Positions 42,310-51,475 are shown, counted from the first letter of the stretch. The stretch: DNA of 64,000 nt from DASQFD01 sp035633255 (GCA_035633255.1 DASQFD010000021.1:1-64000); one strand, 5' to 3'. Translations and numbers: made by a program. Notes: generated from the sequence alone by a model not told the origin.

Positions 42310-43140
42310 ATGACGTCAGCAACGACCGTCGGTGCCAGCGTGCCCGCCCTGGGTCCCGTCGTGGAGACGCTCCACCGCGAGGGCGTCGCCGGGCTGCCGG
42401 GGCTCTTCCCCCCCGAGTGGGCGGACCGGCTCCGGGCCGACTTCGAGGCCGCGTTCGCCGAGGCCCGCAGCCGCCCGGACGGCACCATCCCCCGGGGGCC
42501 GCACCGCCACTACTTCGCGGTGCACCCCGAGCGCATCGGCGGCTTCCTCGACCTGGTCGGCCACCCCGTGGTCCACGCCGTGTCCGCGTCCGTGGTCGGA
42601 CCGGACTACCGGGTCGTCGAGCTCGGCTTCGACGTCCCCCTGGCCGGCGCCGTCGACCAGCCGTGGCACCGGGACTTCCCCGCCGACCCGTCGTCCTACG
42701 AGGACCACCGGCTCACCTCGCTGGCCTTCAACGTCACCACCGTCGACGTGGAGCCCGGGATGGCGCCGTTCGAGGTGGCCCCGGGCACCCACTGGGACCG
42801 GGGCGAGGACTTCGACCACGGGATGCTCCCCGGCCCCGAGGCCGCCGAGCGCTACTCCGCCCGCGGCAGCCTGCGCCACCCCCGGCGCGGCGACGTCTCG
42901 GTGCGCACCGGCCTGACCATCCACCGGGGCACCCGGAACCTGCTCGGGCGACCACGCGCCGTGCTCATCCTCGGCGTGGCCGCGCCGGACGTCGACACCT
43001 CCGTCCACGGCCTGGTCGCGACGGCGGACTGGCTGCGCACCGTCCCCGAGGAGGTGGCGGCGCACCTGGACGTCACCGTCGTGGACGCGCTGCGCCCGAT
43101 CGTCCAGCGGCACGACATCGAGGGCCTCGTCATGGGCTGA
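42310..43140 (+). CDS. Phytanoyl-CoA dioxygenase (PhyH) family protein
   Basis: The 276-aa protein has the non-haem iron triad of the family: HRD in QPWHRDFPAD (His-x-Asp), a distal His in TIHRGTRN, and the 2-oxoglutarate-binding Arg nearby (RPRAVLILG). It would hydroxylate a small organic substrate using Fe(II), oxygen and 2-oxoglutarate. Substrate unknown. It stands between groEL and a PhoD-like gene, each with its own leaderless-type start. Confidence 0.78.
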   Translation: MTSATTVGASVPALGPVVETLHREGVAGLPGLFPPEWADRLRADFEAAFAEARSRPDGTIPRGPHRHYFAVHPERIGGFLDLVGHPVVHAVSASVVGPDYRVVELGFDVPLAGAVDQPWHRDFPADPSSYEDHRLTSLAFNVTTVDVEPGMAPFEVAPGTHWDRGEDFDHGMLPGPEAAERYSARGSLRHPRRGDVSVRTGLTIHRGTRNLLGRPRAVLILGVAAPDVDTSVHGLVATADWLRTVPEEVAAHLDVTVVDALRPIVQRHDIEGLVMG

Positions 43141-43220
43141 GCCGGGCGCACCGGCCGGCCCTCCCGCCTTTCCCCGCCGCTGCGCGGCGACTCCCGGTGC
43201 GGCGCTGCGAGGATGGTCCG

Positions 43221-44984
43221 ATGACCGCCACGCCGCCGGCCCCGCCGCTCGTGCTCGGCCCCCTGCTGCGCTACATCGGCGAGACCGAGGCGAGCGTGTG
43301 GGTGCAGACCGCCGCCGCCGCGACCGTGACCGTCGAGCGCGCGGGCCGGTCCTGGTCGAGCGGCACCTTCGCCGTCCAGGGTCACCACTACGCCCTTGTG
43401 GTGCTCGACGGCCTGGAGCCGGGCAGCGACGAGCCGTATGCCGTGCGCCTGGGGCCGGTGCCGGTATGGCCGCCGGCGGGCTCGGACCTCCCCCCGCCGC
43501 GCATCCGCACCCTCGACCGGAGCCGGCCCACCACGTTCGCCTTCGGGTCCTGCCGCACCGCCGCCCCCCACGACGACGCCGGCACCCGCCAGCACGGGGT
43601 CGACGCCCTGCGGGCCTTCGCGCTCGCCCTGGCCGAGGGACGCGTGGGCTGGCCGGACCTGGTCGCCTTCCTCGGTGACCAGGTCTACGCCGACGACACC
43701 CCCGAGGAGATGCAGGAGTTCATCGCGGCCCGCCGCAGCCTCGAGCAGCCGCCGGGCGAGGAGATCCGGGACTTCGTGGAGTACGCCGAGCTCTACCGCC
43801 TCGCCTGGGAGGACCCGACGAACCGGTGGCTGCTCTCCACGCTGCCCAGCGCCATGATCTTCGACGACCACGACATCCGCGACGACTGGAACACCTCGTG
43901 GAGCTGGCACGAGGAGATCAACCGGACCTCCTGGTGGCAGGAGCGCCTCCAGGGCGGCCTGGTCGCCTACTGGGTCTACCAGCACATCGGCAACCTCTCA
44001 CCGGCCCGGCTCGCCGAGGACCCCGTCTGGCGCCTGCTCCCGGCCGACGCCGACGGGGGACCGGCCCCGGTGGACGGGGACCCCGCACCCGAGCCGGACC
44101 TCACCGAGGTGCTCTTCGACCTCGCCCGGCGGGCCGACCTGCACCCGGACGCCTACCGCTGGTCCTACGCCCGCGACCTCGGCGACTGCCGGCTCGTCGT
44201 CGTCGACTCGCGCGCGGGCCGGGTCCTCACCCCGGACTCGCGCTCCATGCTCGACGAGGACGAGATGGCGTGGCTGGACGCGCGCGTCACCGGGGGGGTG
44301 CAGCACCTCTTCCTGGGCACCTCCCTGCCGTTCCTGCTGCCCCCGGGCGTGCACGACCTCGAGGCCGTCAGCGAGGTCGTGGCCCGCGGCGACTGGGGCC
44401 GCCGGCTCGGCGCCGGCGCGGAGAAGCTCCGCCAGCTCGTCGACCTCGAGCACTGGGCCGCCTTCGAGGACGGCTTCCTGCGGGTGCTCGACATGGTCAT
44501 GGAGACCGCGCGCGGGGAGCGCGGACCGGCGCCGGCGACCATCACCTTCCTCTCCGGCGACGTCCACCACTCCTACGTCGCCGAGCTCGTCGACGCGGAG
44601 GGGTCCGGCGCGCGCTCCCGGGTGGTGCAGGCCGTCTGCTCCCCGATCCGCAACCCGATGTCGCCCCGGCTGCGCGCCGCGGTGTCGCTGCTCTCGCGCA
44701 GGGTCGCCGGGACCGCCGTGCGCCGGCTGGCGAGGTGGTCGGCGAAGGTGCCGGACCCGGCATACCCCTGGGCCCTGACCCACGGCCCCTGGTACGACAA
44801 CAACCTCGCCGTGGTCGCCGTGGAGGGTCCGCGGCTGCGGATGACCTGGTATGCCGGCACGCTCGGGGACGAGGGACCGGAGCGACCGGGCCTCGCGGAG
44901 GTCTACACGCTCACCGTGGACGGCCGGGAGCCCTCGCCCGAGGCCCCCAGGGAGGCCGCCGCCGGCGACGCCTTCGTCGGCTGA
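43221..44984 (+). CDS. PhoD-like alkaline phosphatase family protein
   Basis: The 587-aa protein has an N-terminal Fn3/Ig-like domain (LLRYIGETEASVWVQTAAAATVTVER), then the metallophosphatase core: FAFGSCR, AFLGDQVYADDTPEEM, FDDHDIRDDWNTSW and FLSGDVHHSYVAEL. These provide the Asp/His/Asn metal ligands. No signal peptide or twin-arginine motif is visible, so unlike secreted PhoD it may be cytosolic. It would cleave phosphomono- or diesters. A GAGGAT hexamer lies 6 nt before the ATG and could be a -10, or a ribosome site that is very close. Confidence 0.82.
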   Translation: MTATPPAPPLVLGPLLRYIGETEASVWVQTAAAATVTVERAGRSWSSGTFAVQGHHYALVVLDGLEPGSDEPYAVRLGPVPVWPPAGSDLPPPRIRTLDRSRPTTFAFGSCRTAAPHDDAGTRQHGVDALRAFALALAEGRVGWPDLVAFLGDQVYADDTPEEMQEFIAARRSLEQPPGEEIRDFVEYAELYRLAWEDPTNRWLLSTLPSAMIFDDHDIRDDWNTSWSWHEEINRTSWWQERLQGGLVAYWVYQHIGNLSPARLAEDPVWRLLPADADGGPAPVDGDPAPEPDLTEVLFDLARRADLHPDAYRWSYARDLGDCRLVVVDSRAGRVLTPDSRSMLDEDEMAWLDARVTGGVQHLFLGTSLPFLLPPGVHDLEAVSEVVARGDWGRRLGAGAEKLRQLVDLEHWAAFEDGFLRVLDMVMETARGERGPAPATITFLSGDVHHSYVAELVDAEGSGARSRVVQAVCSPIRNPMSPRLRAAVSLLSRRVAGTAVRRLARWSAKVPDPAYPWALTHGPWYDNNLAVVAVEGPRLRMTWYAGTLGDEGPERPGLAEVYTLTVDGREPSPEAPREAAAGDAFVG

Positions 44985-45038
44985 ACGTCCCCGCCGAAGC
45001 CGACGTCGTCGGCTGAACGCCCCCGCCGCCGGCGACCC

Positions 45039-45329
45039 TCAGCTGAACATCCGCGCCGCCGCCGCCTCCGTCTCGGCGTACTGCAGCCCGGCCGCCGAGA
45101 GCACCTGCCCGATGCTGTCCAGCGACGCCTTGACCTGGCGCTGGGTGCCCTGCCACTGCACCACGACCCCCTGGAACTGTCCCGCCGTCGTGCCGGTCCA
45201 GGCGTCCTGGAGGGCGGTCAGGCGCCCCATCATGGCGGCCACCTGCGCGTCGATCTCGGCCGAGATCGAGGAGATGTCCCCGGCGGCGGTGTGGATGCGG
45301 TCGGTGTCGACCCGGAACTGTGCGGACAT
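45039..45329 (-). CDS. WXG100 (ESAT-6-like) family protein
   Basis: From ATG 45329 (GGGAGA upstream) the protein is 96 aa, the family's size. It is two helices joined by a turn holding WTG (LQDAWTGTTAGQFQGVVVQW) in place of the usual WXG hairpin context. The helices have heptad-like spacing. Such proteins form dimers exported by type VII secretion. No ESX component or partner gene is nearby, so it may act as a homodimer sent through a machine encoded elsewhere. Confidence 0.78.
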   Translation of the reverse strand: MSAQFRVDTDRIHTAAGDISSISAEIDAQVAAMMGRLTALQDAWTGTTAGQFQGVVVQWQGTQRQVKASLDSIGQVLSAAGLQYAETEAAAARMFS

Positions 45330-45448
45330 GGTGTCTCCCTCGCTCCCGCCGGCGCCCCACGGCACCGGTCCGTCGCCCCCGACGGTAGGCCGATCCGCCG
45401 GTGGGCCCGCGGAGTTCTCCACAGGGCGCGGTCCGCGCCGGCCCCGCC

Positions 45449-45460
45449 TACGATCGCACC
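45449..45460 (+). promoter_or_regulatory. -10 hexamer TACGAT, leaderless start
   Basis: TACGAT at 45449-45454 ends 6 nt before the GTG of the DUF4031-Nudix gene. Confidence 0.5.
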
Positions 45461-46237
45461 GTGGCCATCCTCATCGACCCCCCGATGTGGCCCGCCCACG
45501 GTCGTCGCTGGAGCCACCTGGTCAGCGACGCCAGCACCGAGGAGCTGCACGACTTCGCCGCGCGAGCCGGCATACCGCGCGTCGCGTTCGAGGGGGACCA
45601 CTACGACGTGCCGGACCAGCACTACCTGTCCCTGGTCGCAGCCGGCGCGCAGCCGGTGCCGGCCAGGGAGCTGGTGGTGCGCCTGCGGGCGAGCGGGCTG
45701 CGCCTGCCCAAGCGCCGCGGGGAGACCGGGGTGGTCCGCGTGCGGCGGGTGCCCTTCCCCGACGGCACCACCGCCGACGTCGACCTCATCGCCTCACCAC
45801 GCCCGGCACCGGAGCGCCGGGTGTTCGCCGCCTTGGTCGTCGTCCGGGACGCCGAGGGCTCGCTGCTCGCCGTGCACAGCACCCGCCGGGAGGAGTGGGG
45901 CGCGCCGGGCGGCTGGCGCGAGGGGGATGAGCGGGTCGTGGACAACGCCGTGCGCGAGGTGGCGGAGGAGACGGGCCTGCGCCTGGACCCCACGGCGCTG
46001 GCGCCGTGCGGCTACGAGCGCTGGTCGGCCATCGACGGGGTGGGCCTGTGGCGCCCCGGGCAGGACCTGCTCCAGCTCTTCCGCGCCGACCTCCCCGCCG
46101 TGCGGCCGCCGCTGACCGCGACCCTCGAGGACACCAGCGAGCGGCGCTGGGTCACGCCGGAGGAGTTCGCGGCACTGTGCGGGCACCTGTTCTGGTGGCC
46201 GCTGGTCGAGCGGGTGCTGGGCCGGCCAGCCGGCTGA
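45461..46237 (+). CDS. DUF4031-Nudix hydrolase fusion
   Basis: The GTG at 45461 is fixed by a TACGAT hexamer 6 nt upstream and by the conserved N-terminus AILIDPPMWPAHGRRWSHLVSD. Residues 1-85 are a DUF4031 domain (HYDVPDQHYLSLVAAGAQPV). Residues about 115-255 are a Nudix domain with a complete box GWREGDERVVDNAVREVAEETGL, including the metal-binding REVAEE. It would hydrolyse a nucleoside-diphosphate derivative. DUF4031 commonly occurs alone. The end overlaps the convergent HD gene by 86 bp. Confidence 0.8.
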   Translation: MAILIDPPMWPAHGRRWSHLVSDASTEELHDFAARAGIPRVAFEGDHYDVPDQHYLSLVAAGAQPVPARELVVRLRASGLRLPKRRGETGVVRVRRVPFPDGTTADVDLIASPRPAPERRVFAALVVVRDAEGSLLAVHSTRREEWGAPGGWREGDERVVDNAVREVAEETGLRLDPTALAPCGYERWSAIDGVGLWRPGQDLLQLFRADLPAVRPPLTATLEDTSERRWVTPEEFAALCGHLFWWPLVERVLGRPAG

Positions 46238-46925
46238 GCTCGCGCCGCAGGTTGGTCCGCGCGTCCGGCTCCCAGCGCTCCCGGGCCGCCGCGGTGAGGT
46301 ACAGCGACGGCCGGGCGAGGAGCGGCTCCAGCACCGCCCGGCGCCCCTGCCGGTATGCCGGCTCGTCGACGTGGGCGTACTCCTCCCGGACCTCGCGGCA
46401 GTAGCCGTCGAAGCGCTCCGGCGCGGCGCCCAGCACCCACAGGTCGGCGTCGACGACGACCGCCGTGGTGCGGTCCGGGGCGACGGGGTCGTGCCCGGCG
46501 GTCGCCGCGACCAGAGCCGCGACCCGGGCCACCTCGCCCGGCGGCACCCCGAGCCCGGCGAGCACCGCGGACCCCAGGGCCGCGCTGGCCCGCTCGTCCG
46601 CCTCCGGGGGAGGCGTCTCGCCCCGGGCGGCCGCGGCCGGTGCCTCGTAGACCGCGTCGTGCAGCCAGGCGGCGAGCCGGGCGAGCGCCGCCTCGCGCTC
46701 GGGCAGGGCGGTCTCGGCCGCGAGGGCGTCGACCGCGTCGAGCACCTCGGTGAGGTGCCGGCGGCCGTGGTAGCGCCGGTGCCGCTCGTCCCAGCGGGAC
46801 AGCAGCCCCCGACCGGCCGCCTCGACCTCGCCCACCGGGGCAGCGGGCGCGAGCGCCCGCACGGCGCCCGCCCAGCGCTCGAGGAGCACGGTCACGGGAG
46901 CGAGGTCACCGGGGAGCGAGGTCAC
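46152..46925 (-). CDS. HD-domain family protein
   Basis: The 257-aa protein from GTG 46925 has RYHGRRHLTEVLDAVDAL and LAAWLHDAVYE, the His and His-Asp of an HD phosphohydrolase-like domain. ADERASAALGSAVLAGLGV and VVDADLWVLGAAPERFDGYCREVREEYAHV follow in the order of the group often annotated as predicted metal-dependent HD phosphohydrolases. No ribosome site is obvious, so a later start is possible. The C-terminal tail is Arg/Pro/Thr-rich and is encoded antisense to the Nudix gene end. Confidence 0.75.
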   Translation of the reverse strand: MTSLPGDLAPVTVLLERWAGAVRALAPAAPVGEVEAAGRGLLSRWDERHRRYHGRRHLTEVLDAVDALAAETALPEREAALARLAAWLHDAVYEAPAAAARGETPPPEADERASAALGSAVLAGLGVPPGEVARVAALVAATAGHDPVAPDRTTAVVVDADLWVLGAAPERFDGYCREVREEYAHVDEPAYRQGRRAVLEPLLARPSLYLTAAARERWEPDARTNLRRELSRLAGPAPARPAATRTGARTVPRTPPA

Positions 46926-46938
46926 GGGGGGAAGGATC

Positions 46939-48804
46939 TCAGGCCGGCGAGCCGCCCTCGCGGCGGCGGCGCTCCAGCGCCCGGGCGTAGGACGTGCCGG
47001 TGCCCAGCAGGACCAGGCCGGTCCCGAGGAAGGCCACCACCCGCCACACCCCGGAGAGCGACGCGAGGTCGAAGAGCAGCAGCTTGGCGACGCTCACCGC
47101 CGCGAGCGCCAGGCCGAGCCGCACGGCGAGCTCGGCGTCGCGGGAGCGGCGCAGGCCGTGGACGAGGAGGTACGCGGCCGCGGACATCCACGCCACGGTG
47201 GCGAGCGCGTGCCCGGCCACGAACCCGGCACCGGCGGCGTCGACGCCCCGACCGAGCAGGACCCCGGTCGCCACGACCGCCGTCGCCGACACGACCAGCC
47301 CGGCCACCCAGGCCGCGGCGATGGCCCCGCGCCGGACCGGCAGCGGCAGGCCGGTGACCCGGCCCGAGGCCCAGAGCCCGGCGGCGACGACGCCGCCGGC
47401 GAGGAGGCTGTCGCGCAGCGCCGCCGTCATGTCGTGCTCGACGGCGACCGCCTGCCAGAGAACGGCGCCGGGATGGGGGAGGTAGTCCAGGGTGGCCACG
47501 GCGGTGACGGCGCCGCCCAGCGCCAGCGTCAGGCGGGAGCGGGTGGCGCCGGCCACCCACAGGTAGGCCCCGGCCACGAGGAGCAGCCCGGTGCCCTGCC
47601 AGGCGTCCGGGGCGCCGGTCACGACCGCGAGCACGAGGGCGAGCGTGGCGACGGCACCGGTGCCGGCGGTCAGGTGCTCCGGCACGGGTCCGAGCGGCTC
47701 ACCACGGGTGGCGCCGACGACCAGGAGGTATGCCGCGGCCGTGAGCGCCAGCCCGACCGGCCGGACCGGGTCCGGCTGGGCGGCGAAGGACGCGAGCAGC
47801 GGCAGTGCGGTGGCGACCAGCGCGGCGGTCGTCATCCGGTCGGCCGGGTGGAGCCGGGCGCCCAGCACCGAGGTCGCCGCCGTGGCCCCGGCCAGCACGG
47901 CGGAGAGGACCACGAAGGAGAAGCGGTCCGCCGAGCCGGCCGGCGACGCGGCGACGCCGGCGAGGAGGACGAGGACCGCGGGGAGGAGCCGCACGCCGGT
48001 GAGCACCCGCCAGCGCCGGTCCCGGGCGGGCAGCCACGCCGCGAGGGCGAGGACGACGAGGAAGGCGGCGACCACGGGGTCGAGGTCGTCACCGACGGCC
48101 GGTCCGAGCAGCGCGGCACCGGCCACCGCGATCACCCCGAGCAGCTCGCTGTCCCAGCGTCGAGCGAGCAGGAGCCCGCTGACGGCGAGCAGGGCGGCGA
48201 GGGCGAGGCCCACCGCGGCCGGGGCCCAGTCGTAGACCGTGGTGACGGCCACGACGTCGAGGTAGGCCGCGGCGTAGCCGGTCCCGGCGATGGCCACCGG
48301 CCCGGCGGTGCGCCGCCCCTCGGCCTCGTCCCGGCGTCGGGCCCGCACGCCCGCCGCCACCAGGCCGCCGGCCAGGAGGGCACCGGCGGTGACCCGCGGG
48401 ACCGGGCCGAACCAGCCCCGCTGGGCGGCGAGGACGAGCAGCATGGCCACGCCCAGGAGGGTGACGACGGCACCGGCGACGCCGAGGATGCGGGTCACGG
48501 CCCCCTCGCGTTGCCACCAGCGCTCGGCCGGGGGCGGCAGGACGGCGGTCGGCGGCCGCCGCGGCGGGCGGCGCGCGGGGGCGACGGGGACCTGCGGGGC
48601 GACGGGGACCTGCGGGGCGGCGGGTCCGGAGGCGGGTCGGGCGGCCGGCCCCGGGACCGGGATGGGCTGCGTCGCCCGGTCCGAGGGCACGCCCTCCAGG
48701 TCCGTACGGAGGCGGGCGAGGCCGTTCCCGACGGCGTAGAGGCGCTGCATCGCCTCGGCGAACTCGGCCTCGAGCGCACGGACGGCGGGAAGGGAGTCGG
48801 TCAT
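46939..48804 (-). CDS. DUF2339-type polytopic membrane protein
   Basis: The 621-aa protein starts with a soluble region (residues 1-95): a short coiled segment (LEAEFAEAMQRLYAVGNGLARLR) and a Pro-rich linker with PQVPVAPQVPVAP repeats. About 14 or more membrane segments follow. The first, ERWWQREGAVTRILGVAGAVVTLLGVAMLLVLA, and ARRRDEAEGRRTAGPVAIAGTGYAAAYLDVVA are typical of DUF2339. Function of the family unknown. The start lies 134 bp from the divergent crtT gene. Confidence 0.75.
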   Translation of the reverse strand: MTDSLPAVRALEAEFAEAMQRLYAVGNGLARLRTDLEGVPSDRATQPIPVPGPAARPASGPAAPQVPVAPQVPVAPARRPPRRPPTAVLPPPAERWWQREGAVTRILGVAGAVVTLLGVAMLLVLAAQRGWFGPVPRVTAGALLAGGLVAAGVRARRRDEAEGRRTAGPVAIAGTGYAAAYLDVVAVTTVYDWAPAAVGLALAALLAVSGLLLARRWDSELLGVIAVAGAALLGPAVGDDLDPVVAAFLVVLALAAWLPARDRRWRVLTGVRLLPAVLVLLAGVAASPAGSADRFSFVVLSAVLAGATAATSVLGARLHPADRMTTAALVATALPLLASFAAQPDPVRPVGLALTAAAYLLVVGATRGEPLGPVPEHLTAGTGAVATLALVLAVVTGAPDAWQGTGLLLVAGAYLWVAGATRSRLTLALGGAVTAVATLDYLPHPGAVLWQAVAVEHDMTAALRDSLLAGGVVAAGLWASGRVTGLPLPVRRGAIAAAWVAGLVVSATAVVATGVLLGRGVDAAGAGFVAGHALATVAWMSAAAYLLVHGLRRSRDAELAVRLGLALAAVSVAKLLLFDLASLSGVWRVVAFLGTGLVLLGTGTSYARALERRRREGGSPA

Positions 48805-48939
48805 GGCTCCACTCTGGCGGGTCGACCGTCGCCGAGGGGTGAGCCCGCGTACTCACCCTGCGCCGCCCGGGCGTTCCGGCGCGGATAGGGTGGCGCTGGC
48901 CCGCGCCGCGACGGCCCGGCCGCGGCGAGAAGGAGAGCG

Positions 48940-49716
48940 GTGACGCAGACGAGCCCCGTCGTGCGCGACGACGTGCCCGAGGCGTTCGACGAGATCGCCG
49001 CGACCTACGACCGGATGGTCGGGATGAGCCCGGGCTACCACGCGCAGCTGCGTCGGTCGGCCGACGTGCTCGTCGACGCGGTGGCGGCGCGGCCGGTGAC
49101 CGCCGACCGGCCGCTGCGGCTCGTCGACCTCGGCTGCGGGTCCGGTGCCTCCACCCGCGCCCTCGTCGACGCCCTGGCCGCGCGCGGCCTGGCCGCCGAC
49201 GTGGTCGGCGTCGACGGCTCCGCCGGGATGCTGGGGCAGGCGCGCGCCAAGAGCTGGCCCGAGGGGGTGCGGTTCGTGAACGCCCGGGCGGAGGAGCTCG
49301 TGGACCGGGCCGACCTGGCCGGTGACGGGGGGCTGGACGGCGTGCTGGCGGCATACCTGGTCCGCAACGTCGCCGACCGCGACGCGCTGTGTGTCGGGCT
49401 GCGCGACGCGCTCGCGCCCGGTGGCGCGCTGGTGCTGCACGAGTACTCCGTCGCGGGCAACCGCGCGGCCACCGCGGTGTGGACGGCCACCTGCCTCGGG
49501 GTGGTCGTGCCGCTGGGCTGGGTGACCTCGCGCAGGACCCGGCTCTACCGCTACCTGTGGCGCAGCGTGCTCGACTTCGACTCGGTGGCGCAGCTGCTCG
49601 GGCGCCTGGAGCGGGCCGGCTTCGTGCAGGTTCGCGCCACGACGCCGCGCGGCTGGCAGCGCGGGATCATCCACACCGTCTCGGGCCGGCGGCCGCTGCC
49701 GGAGGTGGCCCCGTGA
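48940..49716 (+). CDS. crtT: Class I SAM-dependent methyltransferase of the carotenoid cluster
   Basis: The 258-aa protein from GTG 48940 (GAAGGAG upstream) has FDEIAATYDRM, SAM motif I LVDLGCGSGAST, VVGVDGSAGMLGQARAK and LRDALAPGGALVLHEYS, as in UbiE/COQ5-like methyltransferases. Its stop overlaps the crtU start (GTGA). A methyltransferase gene called crtT lies next to crtU in streptomycete crt clusters, and I use that name by position. Its chemical role in carotenoid formation is not established to my knowledge. A TAGGGT near 48886 could be the -10 of this unit. Confidence 0.72.
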   Translation: MTQTSPVVRDDVPEAFDEIAATYDRMVGMSPGYHAQLRRSADVLVDAVAARPVTADRPLRLVDLGCGSGASTRALVDALAARGLAADVVGVDGSAGMLGQARAKSWPEGVRFVNARAEELVDRADLAGDGGLDGVLAAYLVRNVADRDALCVGLRDALAPGGALVLHEYSVAGNRAATAVWTATCLGVVVPLGWVTSRRTRLYRYLWRSVLDFDSVAQLLGRLERAGFVQVRATTPRGWQRGIIHTVSGRRPLPEVAP

Positions 49717-51335
49717 CCCGCCGCTGGCGGCCCGGCCGCGACCCCCGCGCCGAGCGGCTGGCACCGGCGGCGCCCGCCGCGGTGCCGTCGCCCGACCCGA
49801 CCGGCCGGGTGGTCGTCGTGGGCGGCGGCATCGCCGGGCTGGCCGCCTGCGCCGGGCTCGTGGAGCGGGGGGTGGCGGTGACCCTGGTCGAGCGCGAGGC
49901 GACCCTCGGTGGCCGGGTCCGCTCCTGGCCGGTCCCGGGCGGGGAGCCGGCCGCGGGCGGGGAGCCGGCCGCGGGCGGGGAGCCGGCTCCGCGGGGGGAG
50001 CCGGTGGTGATGAGCCGCGGGTTCCACGCCTTCTTCCGGCAGTACTACAACCTGCGGAGCCTGCTGCGCCGGGCCGACCCCGCGCTGGAGCGGTTGGTGC
50101 CCATCGTGGACTACCCCCTGCAGCTCGCGGACGGCCCCCGCGACTCCTTCGCGCGGATCCCGCGGACCCCCCCGCTCTCGATCGCGGCGTTCGTGGCCAG
50201 GAGCCCGAGCTTTCCCGTCTCGGCGCTGCGGCACGTCGACGTGGGGGCGGCGCTCGGCCTGCTGGACGTGGAGTTCCCGCGGACGTTCTCCGACCACGAC
50301 GGCGTCAGCGCCGCCGAGGTGCTCGACCGGCTGCGCTTCCCCGACGAGGCGCGGCACCTCGCGCTGGAGGTGTTCGCCCGGAGCTTCTTCGCCGACCCAC
50401 GCGAGTTCTCCGGCGGGGAGCTCCTGGGGATGTTCCACGCCTACTTCACCGGCTCCTCGGAGGGGCTGCTCTTCGACGTCCCCGACGACGACTACGACGT
50501 CGCGCTCTGGCGCCCGCTCGCGGCATACCTCGCGTCCCGCGGCGCGGACCTGCGGACGGGCACCTCGGTGACCCGCCTCGAGGAGACCGAGGGTGGGGTT
50601 CGGGTGCACCTCCGGGGCGATGCCGGGGAGCCGGCCCACGTGGACGCGTCGTCGGTGGTGCTGGCCACGGACCGACGCACGCTGCAGCGCCTCGTGGGCG
50701 ACGCGGGGTGGCTGGGGGTGGACGACCAGCGGTGGCGGGAGCGGCTGGCCGGGCTGCGTTCGGCGCCCGCCTTCGCGGTCTGGCGGCTCTGGCTCGACCG
50801 GCGTCCGGCCGCCGGCACGCCGCCCTTCCTGGGCACCAGCCGGTTCGGGCCGCTGGACAACATCTCCTTCGTCGACCTGTTCGAGGCGGGGGCGGGCGGC
50901 TGGGCGCGTGAGCACGGCGGCTGCGTGGTGGAGCTGCACGCGTACGCCCTGCCCGACGACGCCGACCCGGCCGGCGTCCGCGCGGAGCTGGGCGAGCAGC
51001 TCCACCGGGTGCACCCCGAGCTGCGTGAGGCGAGGGTCCGGCACGAGGAGTGGCTGGTGCGCGACGACTGCCCCCTGGCCGGCACCGACCCGTGGGCGGA
51101 CCGGCCGGGCGTGGTGACGCCGGACGAGCGGGTCGTGCTGGCCGGCGACGGCATCCGGTGCGAGCTGCCGGTGGCGCTGATGGAGCGGGCCGCGACGACC
51201 GGGTGGCAGGCGGCGAACGCGCTCCTCGCGCGGCGTGGCCTGCCGGGACACGAGCTGTGGTCGGTGCCGACACGGGGCCAGCAGCTCCGCGCCGCTCGGG
51301 CCCTGCGAGGGGCCGTCGGCCGACTCGCCGGCTGA
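49713..51335 (+). CDS. crtU: Carotenoid desaturase/methyl-shifting enzyme (isorenieratene synthase type)
   Basis: The 540-aa FAD protein has VVVVGGGIAGLAACAGLVERGVAV, then a linker of repeated GEPAAG units (18-bp DNA repeats near 49938-50000). The conserved RGFHAFFRQYYNLRSLLRR of CrtU follows, with VLAGDGIRCELPVALMERAATTGWQAAN near the end. CrtU converts beta-rings to aromatic phi-rings with a methyl shift, giving isorenieratene from beta-carotene. It overlaps crtT by 4 bp and converges on the Rieske gene across a 13-bp tandem repeat. Confidence 0.82.
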   Translation: MTRRWRPGRDPRAERLAPAAPAAVPSPDPTGRVVVVGGGIAGLAACAGLVERGVAVTLVEREATLGGRVRSWPVPGGEPAAGGEPAAGGEPAPRGEPVVMSRGFHAFFRQYYNLRSLLRRADPALERLVPIVDYPLQLADGPRDSFARIPRTPPLSIAAFVARSPSFPVSALRHVDVGAALGLLDVEFPRTFSDHDGVSAAEVLDRLRFPDEARHLALEVFARSFFADPREFSGGELLGMFHAYFTGSSEGLLFDVPDDDYDVALWRPLAAYLASRGADLRTGTSVTRLEETEGGVRVHLRGDAGEPAHVDASSVVLATDRRTLQRLVGDAGWLGVDDQRWRERLAGLRSAPAFAVWRLWLDRRPAAGTPPFLGTSRFGPLDNISFVDLFEAGAGGWAREHGGCVVELHAYALPDDADPAGVRAELGEQLHRVHPELREARVRHEEWLVRDDCPLAGTDPWADRPGVVTPDERVVLAGDGIRCELPVALMERAATTGWQAANALLARRGLPGHELWSVPTRGQQLRAARALRGAVGRLAG

Positions 51336-51439
51336 CACCCACGGCCGGCACCCACGGCCGGCACCCACGGCCGGCACCCGCGGCCGGCGGCCCGGGGCGG
51401 CACCCGCGGCCGGCACCCGCGGCCGGCGGCCCGGGGCGG
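51336..51439. repeat. Eight tandem 13-bp units between convergent crt operons
   Basis: Starting directly after the crtU stop are three CACCCACGGCCGG units, one CACCCGCGGCCGG, one CGGCCCGGGGCGG, two CACCCGCGGCCGG and one CGGCCCGGGGCGG: exactly eight 13-mers in 104 bp, with a higher-order pattern. The GGCCGG cores can pair and could serve as a two-way terminator. Confidence 0.9.
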
Positions 51440-51475
51440 CGCCCAGGGCGCGGGGGTCCCCGGAGCGGGGAGGGG

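Noticed and set aside
51336..51439. 13-bp tandem units considered as a CRISPR array
   Set aside because: Units are contiguous with no unique spacers, and no cas gene is nearby.
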